Positions 1 to 9,114 of a stretch of 64,000 nucleotides of DNA are shown piece by piece. The notes under the pieces are model-generated. The model was given only the letters and a program-made list of their open reading frames with translations. It was not told the DNA's origin and ran no database searches. A program made the translations under genes and the position numbers. Origin of the DNA: Amycolatopsis australiensis. GTDB lineage: Bacteria > Actinomycetota > Actinomycetes > Mycobacteriales > Pseudonocardiaceae. The stretch is from contig NZ_FPJG01000006.1 of NCBI RefSeq assembly GCF_900119165.1, forward strand, positions 5,146,001 to 5,210,000, read 5' to 3'. Position 1 is the first letter of the stretch, and the number at the start of each line of letters is the position of its first letter.

Positions 1-2
1 GC

Positions 3-2564
3 GTGTCTTTCGACGCGACGGCGCTGTCCGGGGTCGTGGTCGAGTTCCTCAAGACGGCGGGCCGGCTCGCCGGGCGGCGGGTGCACCTCGATCTGGGCTA
101 CGACATCAAAACCGACAAGGGCGCGTTCTTCCGCCCTTACCGCGACGAAGCCGGGCTGCTGCCCGGCTGGGTCACGCTCGACCGCGTCGCGGGTACCGGC
201 GAAATCCGCGGGTACGACCGGGCGTTCGCCGAGCGGGTCCTGCGGGAGTTCGTCCAGGGCGGGGACGGCAGGCTGTGGCCGGAGATCGACCGGATCGCCG
301 GCGAGCTGGCCGGGAAGATCGTCGCCACGTGGGAACGTCTCGGCGTCACGATGGTGATGGTGGAGAACGGGACCCTGCCGGAGAACGTCACCTACACCGA
401 AGCGCTCTACCGGGCGATCGACCGCTACGGCGGCCGCCACCGGCTCGGCCGGTTCGTCTTCTGGCGCGACCACGACCTGATGTGGCAGAGCGAGCCGGGG
501 ATCGCCAAGTACGGCCGGTTCCCGTACCCGGGCGTCCCCGCGCCGCGGAACTCGCCGCACATCCACTACTTCGCGCTGCACGAGCACGCGAAAGCCGAGA
601 CGCTGCGGTGGGTGCCGGACCTGCGGAACATCGACGTGCTGCCCAACGCGTTCACCATCGCGCCGGCGCGGATCGACGGGCGCAACGCGGGCTTCCGGCG
701 CGACCACGGAATTCCCGGCGACGTCCCGCTGCTGGCCCGGATCACGCGGATCATCCCGCAGAAGCGCCTCGACCGGGACCTCCACCTGCTCGCGCTGCTG
801 CCCGGCGTCTGGCTGTTCGTCGCCGGCGACACCGCCGAAGCGCCTGCCGAGCACGCGCGCCTCGTGCGGCTCGCGACCCGGCTCGGCGTCCGCGACCGCG
901 TCGTGTTCGGCGGCTGGCTCACCCCGTACGACACGACCGTGCCCGGCCGGTACTCGGTGCGCGACCTGCTCGCGCACGCGACCGTCGTGTCCTTCCTGAC
1001 CTCCTACGACTACGAGAGCTACGGCAACCCGGTGAGCGAGGCGATCGCGTCCGGGACGCCGTACATCACCAGCGGATACGAGCTGTACGACGTCGTCTAC
1101 GGCCGCGCGGGGTTCCGCGCGCCGGTACTGGACATCCGGGCCCGGGACCTGCCGGACGAGCCGTTCGCGCGGGAAGTGGCCGAGCTGATCACCGACGAAG
1201 GGAAACGAGCCGAAGTGGTGCGGGCGAACTCCGAACTCGGGCGGGCGCGCTTCGGCGCCGACGTCGTCGGCGACCTGGTCGAGCGGCTCTACCCGCCGCC
1301 GATGGGGGCGGGCACGCGGCTGAGCGTCGTGCTGCCGGTCTACAACGAGGCCGCGAACCTGCCGGAGGTCCTGCGCACGCTGCACGACCAGCGCGACGGC
1401 GACGGGCCGCTCGACAAGAGCCGCTACGAAGTCGTCCTGGTGGACAACAACTCCACCGACGACACCGTCGCCGTCGCGCACGCCTTCGCGGCCGACCACC
1501 CCGATCTGGCGCTGCACGTCGTCCACGAGGCCGAGCAGGGCGTCTCGTGCGCGCGGCGGGCGGGCATGGACTTCGCCGCGGCGCGCAGCCGGAACCGGCC
1601 CGACACCGACCCGGGCGAGCGGTTCTACCTCGTCTCGGCCGACGCCGACTGCCGGGTGGACGCGCACTGGCTGGGCGAGCTGTTCGCCGCGATGGAGGCG
1701 AGCAAGGCGGCGATCGGCGTCTGCGACTACTACTACGACGCCGGACACTTCACCGGGCGCCCGCGCCTGTGGGACGCCATCCGGAAGACCCTGCGGTGCC
1801 GTGCCGTCACGTTCTCGCTGTTCGGCGGCTTCCCGGACGGCAAGGGCTTCGCCGTCGAGCGCGACGCCTACGAGCGCGCCGGCGGTATCGAGATCTTCTA
1901 CCAGCTGCGGGACGGCGAGTTCGTCAGCCACCTCTCCGACGACTGGGACTTCGGCATCAAGGTCGCGTGCGGCGGCGACGCGATCACCTACGCCCCGCGT
2001 TCGCGGGTCGAGATCAACCCCCGCCGCGTCGACCACGCCATCGACGAGGTCATCGCGGGCCGGGCCTACGGCTCCGGCGGCACCATCGTCATGCGGGACA
2101 TCCGGCCGTCCGCGCCCGCGGCCGTCACCGACCTCACCGAGGCCGAGGCACGCCAGGCGTGGGAGTTCTCGATCAAGGACTTCACACCGAAGAACACGAT
2201 CCTGCCGGTGCTGCTGACTCCGGCGCTGCTGGCGGACGACGCCGTCGTCGCGTTCTTCGGCCCGGACCTCGCCGCCCGGCTGGCCCGGCGGATCGCCGAG
2301 ATCCGCGACGAGATGCGCGTCCTCGACTTCACCCCGATCCACGCCTACAAGACGCCGTCGTACCGGCTGTACTTCGAGTTCGCCGACGAGCTGTTCGCGT
2401 GCCTGCGCCGCCACGTCGGCGAGGACATCGGCTTCCCGCCGCCGCTGCCGCCCTGCCTGGCGAAGGTCCCGCCGGAGCGGTTCACCGAGTTCGTCCGCTA
2501 CTACTGCGAGGACCGCGAGTCCGGCGAGGCCCACGACTACTTCGGCAACGGAGGGGTGTTCTGA
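3..2564 (+). CDS. Two-domain glycosyltransferase (GT4 + GT2), probably 5'-truncated
   Basis: The protein (853 aa from a GTG at base 3) joins two glycosyltransferase modules. Residues about 1-430 look like a GT-B/GT4 retaining enzyme: 'ITRIIPQKRLDR' in the donor domain and an E-x7-E-like 'SYGNPVSEAIASG' motif. Residues about 438-720 begin 'RLSVVLPVYNEAANLPEVL' and carry an acidic 'SADADC' motif, typical of an inverting GT-A/GT2 enzyme. It should therefore add two sugars from nucleotide-sugar donors to one cytoplasmic acceptor. The first residues already sit inside the GT4 fold and only two bases precede the GTG, so the true start probably lies outside the window. It overlaps the radical SAM gene by one base (TGATG), so the two are translationally coupled. 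The acceptor is unknown. Confidence 0.85.
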   Translation: MSFDATALSGVVVEFLKTAGRLAGRRVHLDLGYDIKTDKGAFFRPYRDEAGLLPGWVTLDRVAGTGEIRGYDRAFAERVLREFVQGGDGRLWPEIDRIAGELAGKIVATWERLGVTMVMVENGTLPENVTYTEALYRAIDRYGGRHRLGRFVFWRDHDLMWQSEPGIAKYGRFPYPGVPAPRNSPHIHYFALHEHAKAETLRWVPDLRNIDVLPNAFTIAPARIDGRNAGFRRDHGIPGDVPLLARITRIIPQKRLDRDLHLLALLPGVWLFVAGDTAEAPAEHARLVRLATRLGVRDRVVFGGWLTPYDTTVPGRYSVRDLLAHATVVSFLTSYDYESYGNPVSEAIASGTPYITSGYELYDVVYGRAGFRAPVLDIRARDLPDEPFAREVAELITDEGKRAEVVRANSELGRARFGADVVGDLVERLYPPPMGAGTRLSVVLPVYNEAANLPEVLRTLHDQRDGDGPLDKSRYEVVLVDNNSTDDTVAVAHAFAADHPDLALHVVHEAEQGVSCARRAGMDFAAARSRNRPDTDPGERFYLVSADADCRVDAHWLGELFAAMEASKAAIGVCDYYYDAGHFTGRPRLWDAIRKTLRCRAVTFSLFGGFPDGKGFAVERDAYERAGGIEIFYQLRDGEFVSHLSDDWDFGIKVACGGDAITYAPRSRVEINPRRVDHAIDEVIAGRAYGSGGTIVMRDIRPSAPAAVTDLTEAEARQAWEFSIKDFTPKNTILPVLLTPALLADDAVVAFFGPDLAARLARRIAEIRDEMRVLDFTPIHAYKTPSYRLYFEFADELFACLRRHVGEDIGFPPPLPPCLAKVPPERFTEFVRYYCEDRESGEAHDYFGNGGVF

Positions 2565-4012
2565 TGACCTCCGCCTACGAGGAGGCGATCGGCTCGCTGC
2601 ACGCGCTCGACCCCGCGTGGCCGCGTCCCGCCGTGCTCGACGTCCTCGAAGCCCCGGAGAACCGGCACCTGCTGGACTTCGTGCGGGAGGACCCGTTCGG
2701 CGCGCACGTGTTCCCGGGCAACGTGCCCGGCACGCCCGCGGACTTCCTCCGCGACCTGGACGCGCAGCTGGCGTCGTGCGGGCCGATCCACCTGTGGTCC
2801 TACATCCCGACGTGCGCCTACCGCTGCCGCTTCTGCCAGTACCCGGTGGTGCTCGTCAAGGGCAACCCGGAAGTCGCGTACGACAAGGCGAAACGCTGGG
2901 TCGACCTCAACATCCGCGAAGCGCGGTCGTGGCTCGACGCGGTGCCGAACCTGCGCGACGCCGAGGTCGGGGAGTTCAACGTCTTCGGCGGGACGCCGTC
3001 CCTGCTGCCGGAGCCGGAGATCCGCCGCCTCCTGGACTTCTACCGCACGCACTTCGGGTTCACCGCCGGGACCACGATCCGGTTCGAGGGCGACCCCAGC
3101 ACGTTCACCCCGGCCAAGCTCGAGCTGCTGCGGGAGCTGGGCTGCACCAAGCTGTCCAGCGGCGTCCAGTCCTTCGACGACCACGTGCTGCGGCTGTGCG
3201 GCCGCGAGCACACGGCCGCGATGTGCGTGGACTTCGTGCGCAACGCGCAGCGTGCCGGGTTCGAGTGGATCAGCGTCGACCTGATGTACGGCCTGCTCGA
3301 CCAGAGCGTCGGCAGCGTGCGCCGCGACCTGGACCTCGTGCTGGAGAACGAGGTCACGGCCGTGGTCTGCACGAAGCTGCACCTGGCCTCCTACCGCGAT
3401 ACGCGCACCGGCGTCACCGGCGAGAAGCCCGCCGCGTGGCAGCTGCCGTCCTACCGGGACAAGCTGGTGCGCGACGGCCACCGCTGGCCGGCGCTCGGCG
3501 AGCAGTACCAGATGCGGGAGCTGCTCACCGAAGGACTGCGCGCGGCCGGCTACACCGAGCACCCGACGATGTACTTCGCCCGCGCCGGTCTGGGGCCCGA
3601 GAAGTGGAAGGCCATCATGGTCGACCAGGACAAGCAGGAACCGGAGGTCGCGATCGGGCTGGGCGGCAGCTCCAGCTGCCGGGCGTCGGAGGCGATCACG
3701 GACGTCGACCCGAAGCGGTACGCCGGAACCGTCGAGGCGGGCCGCATCCCGCTCGGATCGGCGACGCGGTTCACCCCCGATGCGCAGGAGGCCCGGGCGG
3801 TGAAGATGGCGCTGACGACGTTGCGGCCGGTGCGCGATGCCCTGCACGCCGCGCGGTTCCCGGGGCGTTCGCTGTTCGCGGAACCGTGGCTGGGCAAGTT
3901 CCGCTCGCTGGCCGCGCGGGGTCTCGTCCGGCTGCGGCCGGAAGCCGGCGTGATCGAGCTGACGCCCGCCGGTGAGGTCCTGGTCGAGGCGATCATCACC
4001 ACCGAGCTCTGA
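2564..4012 (+). CDS. Radical SAM protein, HemN/coproporphyrinogen oxidase-like
   Basis: This 482-aa protein has the canonical CxxxCxxC cluster motif at C84, C88 and C91 ('CAYRCRFC'), followed by 'FNVFGGTPSLL' (SAM-binding GGTP region) and 'GVQSFDD', the order seen in HemN/HemW-type radical SAM enzymes. It should bind a 4Fe-4S cluster and cleave SAM to a 5'-deoxyadenosyl radical. A winged-helix-like C-terminus ('GKFRSLAARGLVRLRPE...') also fits the HemN architecture. True heme-pathway HemN is not implied: the gene is coupled (ATGA) to a double glycosyltransferase, which suggests tailoring of a glycosylated metabolite or a radical methyltransferase/oxidase role. The start is fixed by the overlap with the previous stop. 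Family assignment is firm; the reaction is unknown. Confidence 0.85.
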   Translation: MTSAYEEAIGSLHALDPAWPRPAVLDVLEAPENRHLLDFVREDPFGAHVFPGNVPGTPADFLRDLDAQLASCGPIHLWSYIPTCAYRCRFCQYPVVLVKGNPEVAYDKAKRWVDLNIREARSWLDAVPNLRDAEVGEFNVFGGTPSLLPEPEIRRLLDFYRTHFGFTAGTTIRFEGDPSTFTPAKLELLRELGCTKLSSGVQSFDDHVLRLCGREHTAAMCVDFVRNAQRAGFEWISVDLMYGLLDQSVGSVRRDLDLVLENEVTAVVCTKLHLASYRDTRTGVTGEKPAAWQLPSYRDKLVRDGHRWPALGEQYQMRELLTEGLRAAGYTEHPTMYFARAGLGPEKWKAIMVDQDKQEPEVAIGLGGSSSCRASEAITDVDPKRYAGTVEAGRIPLGSATRFTPDAQEARAVKMALTTLRPVRDALHAARFPGRSLFAEPWLGKFRSLAARGLVRLRPEAGVIELTPAGEVLVEAIITTEL

Positions 4013-4111
4013 GGGCCAAGATCACTACATCGTGTGACAGAAGCCTCGCGGACGGCGATCCGGGCAGGCAGCATGGGCTCCGGACGTGCCAGTACCGAGA
4101 TCGGAGCACCG

Positions 4112-4945
4112 ATGAGCCGAACCGTTGCCGGACACGACGAACGGCGGTGGCGGAGGAGAGCCGCCACCGCGGCCGCACTGGCGGCTCTCGCGACGGCGGC
4201 CGTCGCCACCCCGGCCGGAGCGGCGTCGCCCGACTACTCGCTGGCCGCGACGAACTACGCGGGCACGCAGATCGCCTTGCACGAAGGCGTGCAGGGCACC
4301 GCCCGCGCCGAGGCGGGGCAGACGCTCGGCCACGACGTCAGCGGCCACCAGGGCGTGGTCGACTGGCCGGCCGCGGCCGGCGCCGGCGCGAAGTTCACCT
4401 ACGTCAAGGCGACCGAGGGCACGGGCTTCGTCAACCCGCAGTTCGCCGGCCAGTACGACGGCGCGCACGCGGCCGGCATCATCCGCGGCGCGTACCACTT
4501 CGCCCGCCCGGACGTCTCGGGCGGCGCGGAGCAGGCGGAGTACTTCATCGCCAACGGCGGCGGCTGGCGCGCGGACGGGACGACGCTGCCGGGCGCGCTC
4601 GACATCGAGTACAACCCGTACGGCGGCGACGTCTGCTACGGCAAGAGCCCGGCGGACATGACCGCGTGGATCGCGGACTTCACGCGCACCTACCTGGCCA
4701 AGGTGAAGCGCAGCGCGCTGATCTACACGAGCACGAGCTGGTGGAAGCGCTGCACCGGCAACACCGGCCGCTTCGGCGACACCGACCCGCTGTGGCTGGC
4801 GAGGTACGCCCCGGACATCGGCGAGCTGCCCGCGGGCTGGGACAAGCAGAGCATCTGGCAGTTCGCCAGGGACGGCGGCCTGCCGGGGGACCAGAACTAC
4901 TACAACGGCCCACTCAGCCGCGTCCAAGCCCTGGCGAAGGGCTAG
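4112..4945 (+). CDS. Secreted GH25 lysozyme (1,4-beta-N-acetylmuramidase)
   Basis: The predicted 277-aa protein starts with an Arg-rich n-region, an alanine-rich hydrophobic stretch and a 'TPAGAAS' signal-peptidase site, so it should be exported. The mature part has GH25 landmarks: 'GHDVSGHQGVVDW' (N-terminal catalytic Asp), 'FTYVKATEG', 'GAYHFARPD', 'ALDIEYNPYG' (DxE catalytic pair), 'LIYTSTSWW' and a terminal 'SIWQFA...GDQNYYNG'. GH25 enzymes hydrolyse the MurNAc-GlcNAc bond of peptidoglycan, suggesting wall remodelling or attack on competitors. I chose the ATG at 4112 because GGAG lies 5 bases upstream; an in-frame start at 4034 would put 26 non-signal residues before the signal peptide. 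Two conserved Cys near residues 180-215 may form a disulfide. Confidence 0.9.
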   Translation: MSRTVAGHDERRWRRRAATAAALAALATAAVATPAGAASPDYSLAATNYAGTQIALHEGVQGTARAEAGQTLGHDVSGHQGVVDWPAAAGAGAKFTYVKATEGTGFVNPQFAGQYDGAHAAGIIRGAYHFARPDVSGGAEQAEYFIANGGGWRADGTTLPGALDIEYNPYGGDVCYGKSPADMTAWIADFTRTYLAKVKRSALIYTSTSWWKRCTGNTGRFGDTDPLWLARYAPDIGELPAGWDKQSIWQFARDGGLPGDQNYYNGPLSRVQALAKG

Positions 4946-5065
4946 CCACGGCGTCCGGCCGCTGACAGGATCGGACAACCTGCTTGCCGCTTTCCGCACC
5001 CGCTCCCTACGATCGAGTGGCGGCGCCGCCGTCGCCGTGAAGTCCACTGTGGACCGGGAGGCACC

Positions 5066-6310
5066 GTGCGAGCAGCCCACAGGATCGCCTTGCTGGCCGC
5101 GGTTTCCGCAGTCGTCGTCGCCTCCGCGCCGGGTGCGGCCGGCGCCGGGCACGCCTGGTTCACCTCGTGGGCCCAGTCGCAGGACGGCCACGCCGACGCA
5201 CCGGTGTCGGACCGGACGCTGCGGATGATCTCCCACCTCAGCCAGGGCGGCGACGCGGTCCGCGTCCGGCTGCAGAACACCTTCGGCTCCGGGCCGCTGA
5301 CCGTCGGGCACGCGACGGCCGCCGTGAGCACGTCCGGTGCGGCGGTCGAGCCGGTGCGCGACCTGACCTTCGGCGGCCGGCGGGCGGTCACCATCCCCGC
5401 GGGCGGGGAGGTCTGGAGCGACGAAACGCGCCTGGTGACGCGGCCGGACACGAACCTCGCGGTCAGCCTGTCCGTCGAAGGCTCGGTGGTGCCCGGCCGG
5501 CACGGCGCGGCGCTCCGGGACAACTACCTCAGCGCGCCGGGCTCCGGTGACCACACGGCCGACGTGTCCGGCGGCGCCTACACGTCGACGGTCGGCTCGA
5601 CGTACGTCGTGAGCGCCGTCGACGTGCACAATCCCGGGCTGAAGGGCACGCTCGTGCCGTTCGGCAGCTCGGTCGTCGACGGGATCGGCAGCACGAACTG
5701 CGGCCCGGGGTGCACGCAGCCCGGCGCGGACCGGCGGTGGACCGACGACCTGGCGCGGCGGATCGTCGCGGAACTGCCGCCTTCGGCGCAGCTGGCGGTC
5801 GCGAACGCGGGCGTCTCGGGAACGACGAGCGCCCGGTCGTGCCCCGGCATGCCGCCGTCGGTGGCGGGACTGGACGCGATGAGCCGGCTCGACCGGGACG
5901 TCCTGGCACTGCACGGCGTCACGGCGGTCATCTACTACTACGGCACCAACGACCTGGCCTACGGCTGCGACGCGGCCACGATCCTGGCGAGCTACCGCGC
6001 GGTCTTCGAGCGGTTGCGGGCGGCGGGCATCGCGGTCTACGTCACGCCGAGCACGCCCCGGCCGGGCTACAGCGACCAGGCCAACCTGGCCCGGCACGAG
6101 ATCGGCCTGTTCGTTTCGCGGTGGAACAGCTGTGGCGGCGCGTGCTCGGGTGTCGTGGACTTCGACCAGGTGCTGAAGGACCCGCTGAAGCCGAACAGCA
6201 TCCTGCCGGCGTACGACAACGGCGACGGCATCCACGCCAACGCGGCGGGCCAGCAGGCGCTGGCGGACTTCGTCTCGCTGCCGATGCTGGCCGGTGCCGC
6301 GCGGAAGTAG
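5066..6310 (+). CDS. Secreted SGNH/GDSL-family hydrolase
   Basis: This 414-aa protein starts at a GTG preceded by GGGAGG and has a signal peptide (MRAAHRIALLAAVSAVVVAS..., cleavage near AGAGHA). An N-terminal beta-sandwich-like region (about 30-185) precedes the SGNH core: block I 'PFGSSVVDGIGS' (nucleophile Ser, with GSS instead of GDS), block III 'YYGTNDLAYG' and block V 'DGIHANAAGQQ' with the Asp-x-x-His pair. It should be an extracellular esterase, lipase or acetyl-polysaccharide esterase. Its position after a secreted lysozyme suggests, but does not prove, a role in wall or polymer turnover. Cysteines around residues 212-216, 255, 304 and 354-358 may form disulfides. Confidence 0.85.
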   Translation: MRAAHRIALLAAVSAVVVASAPGAAGAGHAWFTSWAQSQDGHADAPVSDRTLRMISHLSQGGDAVRVRLQNTFGSGPLTVGHATAAVSTSGAAVEPVRDLTFGGRRAVTIPAGGEVWSDETRLVTRPDTNLAVSLSVEGSVVPGRHGAALRDNYLSAPGSGDHTADVSGGAYTSTVGSTYVVSAVDVHNPGLKGTLVPFGSSVVDGIGSTNCGPGCTQPGADRRWTDDLARRIVAELPPSAQLAVANAGVSGTTSARSCPGMPPSVAGLDAMSRLDRDVLALHGVTAVIYYYGTNDLAYGCDAATILASYRAVFERLRAAGIAVYVTPSTPRPGYSDQANLARHEIGLFVSRWNSCGGACSGVVDFDQVLKDPLKPNSILPAYDNGDGIHANAAGQQALADFVSLPMLAGAARK

Positions 6311-6366
6311 CATTTCACCCCGGTCCCGCTAAGGTTGGGCGGAGCCGATTTCGAGGGGAACGAGCG

Positions 6367-7179
6367 ATGACCGAGCAGGAAGGCGCCGACTGGATCCCGC
6401 CGGGCGCGGACATCTCCCGGCCGAGCGCGGCCCGCATCTACGACTACCTGCTCGGGGGCGCGCACAACCTCGCCGCCGACCGGGCGGTGGCGCAGCGGCT
6501 GGAGGCCATCCAGCCGCAGGTGGCCACGGTGGCGCGGCGGAACCGCGCGTTCCTGCGGCGCGTGGTGCGGTTCATGGTCGAGCAGGGCGTGCGGCAGTTC
6601 CTCGACCTGGGGTCGGGGATCCCGACGGTCGGCAACGTGCACGAGGTGGCCCAGGCGGTCGACCCCGCCGCACGGGTCGTCTACGTCGACTACGAACCGG
6701 TGGCCGTCGCGCACAGCCTGCTGCTGCTGAAGGACAACCCGAACGCCGAGGCCATCGAGGCCGACGCGACGAACACGGAAGTGGTGCTGAAGTCCGAGCC
6801 CGTCCGGCGCCTGATCGACCTGGACGAGCCGGTCGGGCTGCTGGCCGTCACGCTGGGCCACTACCTGCCGCCGGAGCCCGCGCCCCGCACGGTGTTCGCG
6901 GCCTACCGGGACGCCCTGGCGTCCGGCAGCTACTTCGCGCTCACGCATCTGACCAACGACTTCGCGGTGCTGCGTGACCCGAAGATCGCGGAGACCATGC
7001 GGTCGACCCAGGACCACATCTACCCCCGCACGCGCGATGAGGTCCTGGCGCTGTTCGAGGGTTTCGAGCTGGTGGAGCCGGGCCTGACGACGTCGGCGAA
7101 CTGGCGCCCGGACCGCCTGGCGGCAGTCGTCGACCCGGAGGAAGACGGCCTGTACGCCGGGGTCGGCGTCAAGCCGTAG
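6367..7179 (+). CDS. SAM-dependent methyltransferase, actinobacterial DUF574/Methyltransf_19 type
   Basis: The 270-aa protein opens with 'DISRPSAARIYDYLLGGAHNLAADR', the hallmark of the DUF574 family that is amplified in actinomycetes, followed by 'FLDLGSGIPTVGNVHEVAQ' (SAM-binding motif I) and 'VVYVDYEPVAVAHS' (motif II acid). It should be a cytosolic methyltransferase; substrates of this family are unknown. The ATG at 6367 has GAGGGGA 10-12 bases upstream. It stands alone, 56 bases after the SGNH hydrolase, and no partner gene suggests a pathway. Confidence 0.85.
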   Translation: MTEQEGADWIPPGADISRPSAARIYDYLLGGAHNLAADRAVAQRLEAIQPQVATVARRNRAFLRRVVRFMVEQGVRQFLDLGSGIPTVGNVHEVAQAVDPAARVVYVDYEPVAVAHSLLLLKDNPNAEAIEADATNTEVVLKSEPVRRLIDLDEPVGLLAVTLGHYLPPEPAPRTVFAAYRDALASGSYFALTHLTNDFAVLRDPKIAETMRSTQDHIYPRTRDEVLALFEGFELVEPGLTTSANWRPDRLAAVVDPEEDGLYAGVGVKP

Positions 7180-7248
7180 CCGGTCATTCCTCGCCGGAGA
7201 AGGTCCCGCCGAGCGAGCGGGCATGTCGACTTCCGTGTTCGCGCGAAC

Positions 7249-7635
7249 TTACCGACGCAAGGCTGAGCCTGACAGGAGAAAATCGGACGTCCACTCGGCG
7301 AGTTCGGTCATGCGGGCGGCGAGTTCCTCGATTTCGGCCCAGCGCCGGTGCTCGCGTTCGAGGTCGGGGACGAGGAAGTCTTCGACGAGGAGCAGCAGGG
7401 TGGCGATTTCGTGCGCGACGTCGGCGAGTTGCAGGAAGGGGCGGTACTGGGCTTCGGCGCCGGGCCCGTGGGTCGCGGCCCAGCGCCTCGCACCGTGCCC
7501 GGCGGCCTGGCACACGGAGACGACGGTCTGCCGCAGGGCACCACGCCGCGAGCCGGGCCTGCCTTCGGTCAGCGGGGCGAGGTTCCAGGCCACGGAGAGA
7601 AGGCAGCACCCGGCGTCGTCCATGGAGTTGTTCAT
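7249..7635 (-). CDS. Hypothetical small helical protein
   Basis: I do not recognise this gene. The chosen ATG gives a 128-aa soluble protein rich in Leu, Ala, Glu and Arg, with a likely helical C-terminal half ('LQLADVAHEIATLLLLVEDFLVPDLEREHRRWAEIEELAARM'-type pattern) and no signal peptide or membrane segment. The frame stays open upstream to an ATG at 7743, but that extension is Pro/Ser/Arg-rich and overlaps the 3' end of the cyclase gene, so the ATG at 7635 (or 7623) is more likely. It reads in the same direction as the cyclase gene and could be co-transcribed. No ribosome-binding site is convincing, so it could also be a chance ORF. Confidence 0.45.
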   Translation of the reverse strand: MNNSMDDAGCCLLSVAWNLAPLTEGRPGSRRGALRQTVVSVCQAAGHGARRWAATHGPGAEAQYRPFLQLADVAHEIATLLLLVEDFLVPDLEREHRRWAEIEELAARMTELAEWTSDFLLSGSALRR

Positions 7636-7729
7636 CACCGGGGTACTCTGCGGACTCACGGGCACGTCTCGGCGGTTCCGACTCGCTGGGTCACGCGATG
7701 GTGTGAGAAGAAATGCCGGATCGGGTACC

Positions 7730-8635
7730 TCAGAAGAGGGCAAGCGGATTGACGGGAACTCCGGTCAGCCCGTCGATGCGCGGCGGCGCCACGGTGAGCA
7801 GAAAGGCGTAGCGGCCCAGTTCCGCGCAGGCAGCGGAAAGTTCGCCGGTTTCGACGGCGTCGATCAAGGGCAGGCCCAGCAACGGCAGTGCTACCCCGTG
7901 CAGTGGTGCGGGACAGGCAGGGTCCAGTGCCGGGTGCGCGTCTCCGATGTCGCCGGCGTAGAGCGACACTCCGCGCCGATGCATCCACTGCACCGCGTCG
8001 AGGGTCATTCCGGGCATCGGACGGTCGGCGTCGGGGGTCATGGCCCACCCGCAACGCACCACCAAGGCGTCTCCGGCCTCGAGCCGGACGTTCTCGCGTT
8101 CTTCCGCCGCGTCGAAGTCTTCCGAAGTGACCGCGTAACCACTGGGCAGCGGGCCGTCGGCCGCCAGGTCGAGCAGAACGCCCCGGGTGGCCACGCCGGC
8201 GGAGAACGCTGCCGTGGAGCCGTGCCGCACACCCGCGACGGTTACGCATTCGTCGAGGGGCCGTCCGGGGTAGACCCGTCCGGCCCGTGGCATGTGTGCG
8301 AGCGCGTCGAGATGCGTCGACCGCGGATGGTGGTTGGTGACGATCAGGACTTCCGCCGTCGCCAAGGGCGGACAGCCCGTGTATTGCAACAGCTGCTGTA
8401 CCGGGGAGGCAGCTTGGGTGGCGGGGGCGAAGGGGCCGCTGATGACCGGCGTGGGCTGGATCGGCAGCGCGAGCGACACCGCCCTCCCCGTCCGGACCTC
8501 CGCGGCTGCCCGGGCCCTGGCCTCGTCGGTGATGAGGTTCAGCGTGCCGCGTTGGTCGTCCTCACCCCACCGCCCCCAGTTGGTCGGCAGATTCGCCTCG
8601 TCTGAAGTGCCGGCTTCGGTGTGTTGTGATCCCAT
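7730..8635 (-). CDS. Cyclase-family (kynurenine-formamidase-like) metal hydrolase
   Basis: The 301-aa protein fits the cyclase/KynB family (PF04199): 'NWGRWGEDDQRGTLNLIT' near the N-terminus, the metal-binding 'HHPRSTHLDALAH' (HxxxD-H signature, residues about 101-113), 'GVLLDLAA' and a C-terminal 'ALPLLGLPLIDAVETGEL'. Members hydrolyse formamides, lactones or cyclic imides using a divalent metal, for example N-formylkynurenine or isatin. AAAGGA lies 9 bases before the ATG. The leader is long (about 230 nt to a palindrome cluster at 8871-8922), and the small hypothetical gene lies downstream. The exact substrate cannot be read from the sequence. Confidence 0.85.
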   Translation of the reverse strand: MGSQHTEAGTSDEANLPTNWGRWGEDDQRGTLNLITDEARARAAAEVRTGRAVSLALPIQPTPVISGPFAPATQAASPVQQLLQYTGCPPLATAEVLIVTNHHPRSTHLDALAHMPRAGRVYPGRPLDECVTVAGVRHGSTAAFSAGVATRGVLLDLAADGPLPSGYAVTSEDFDAAEERENVRLEAGDALVVRCGWAMTPDADRPMPGMTLDAVQWMHRRGVSLYAGDIGDAHPALDPACPAPLHGVALPLLGLPLIDAVETGELSAACAELGRYAFLLTVAPPRIDGLTGVPVNPLALF

Positions 8636-9114
8636 GCGTCAGGTCCTTTCCGGGTGTTTTCCTGCGAGTCAGCCGTGTGGAGTGGCGGCCGATCATGCGT
8701 TGGGCGCGGGCCTCTTCGTCCCAAGTGATCGCGGTCCAGCGGAAGTCGGCTCTGCTTCGCGGTGCGCGCCGTACCCGATCCGCGAGGACCGTGCGGCCGC
8801 CCGGTGCGTCCGGGACGGGGACCGTGGTTCCGGAGCCATGGCTTCCTGCTTCTGTGAGAGACCGGCTTATGCGGAGGGTCCTCCGCTAAGGTCGACCGTA
8901 GCATAACCGGAGTAACCTCCGCTTTTCCGCCGCCGCACTCCGGGCCGGACGGACCCGGACCTGGGAAGCTCGGCTTTGCCCCCACCAGCGGCGGCGATGG
9001 GCTGCGGTCCGTGCGAGCCGACAGCAAAAGCTGCCGGGAGATTCGGCGCCGCCGTTGCCGCCCTCGGCCGAAGCTCATCGGTCATGGCCTTGCGCGGCCG
9101 GATGGTCTGCGGGA
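8636..9114. other. Non-coding stretch between the cyclase and TetR genes
   Basis: About 480 bases without a supportable gene. Open frames here have no family resemblance and no ribosome-binding site. The stretch holds a cluster of CCTCCGC/GCGGAGG inverted elements at 8871-8922, which may control the cyclase gene through a long leader, and the region 3' of the TetR gene. Confidence 0.5.
8871..8922. promoter_or_regulatory. Palindrome cluster upstream of the cyclase gene (possible operator)
   Basis: GCGGAGG-gt-CCTCCGC (8871-8886) is a perfect 7-bp inverted repeat with a 2-base spacer. It is followed by CGGAG-taac-CTCCG (8908-8921), a second copy of the same half-site 32 bases further on. Repeated half-sites of one sequence suggest a dimeric regulator, but no adjacent regulator is obviously dedicated to it. 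The alternative is a pair of weak hairpins in the cyclase leader. Regulatory function is inferred. Confidence 0.4.

Noticed and set aside
275..2563. Long alternate frame over the glycosyltransferase gene
   Set aside because: Arg/Ala/Pro-rich translation without motifs; it only becomes meaningful where it enters the radical SAM gene at 2564.
8539..9078. Minus-strand frame of 179 codons in the cyclase/TetR gap
   Set aside because: It overlaps the 5' part of the cyclase gene in another frame and has a low-complexity, Arg/Pro-rich translation.
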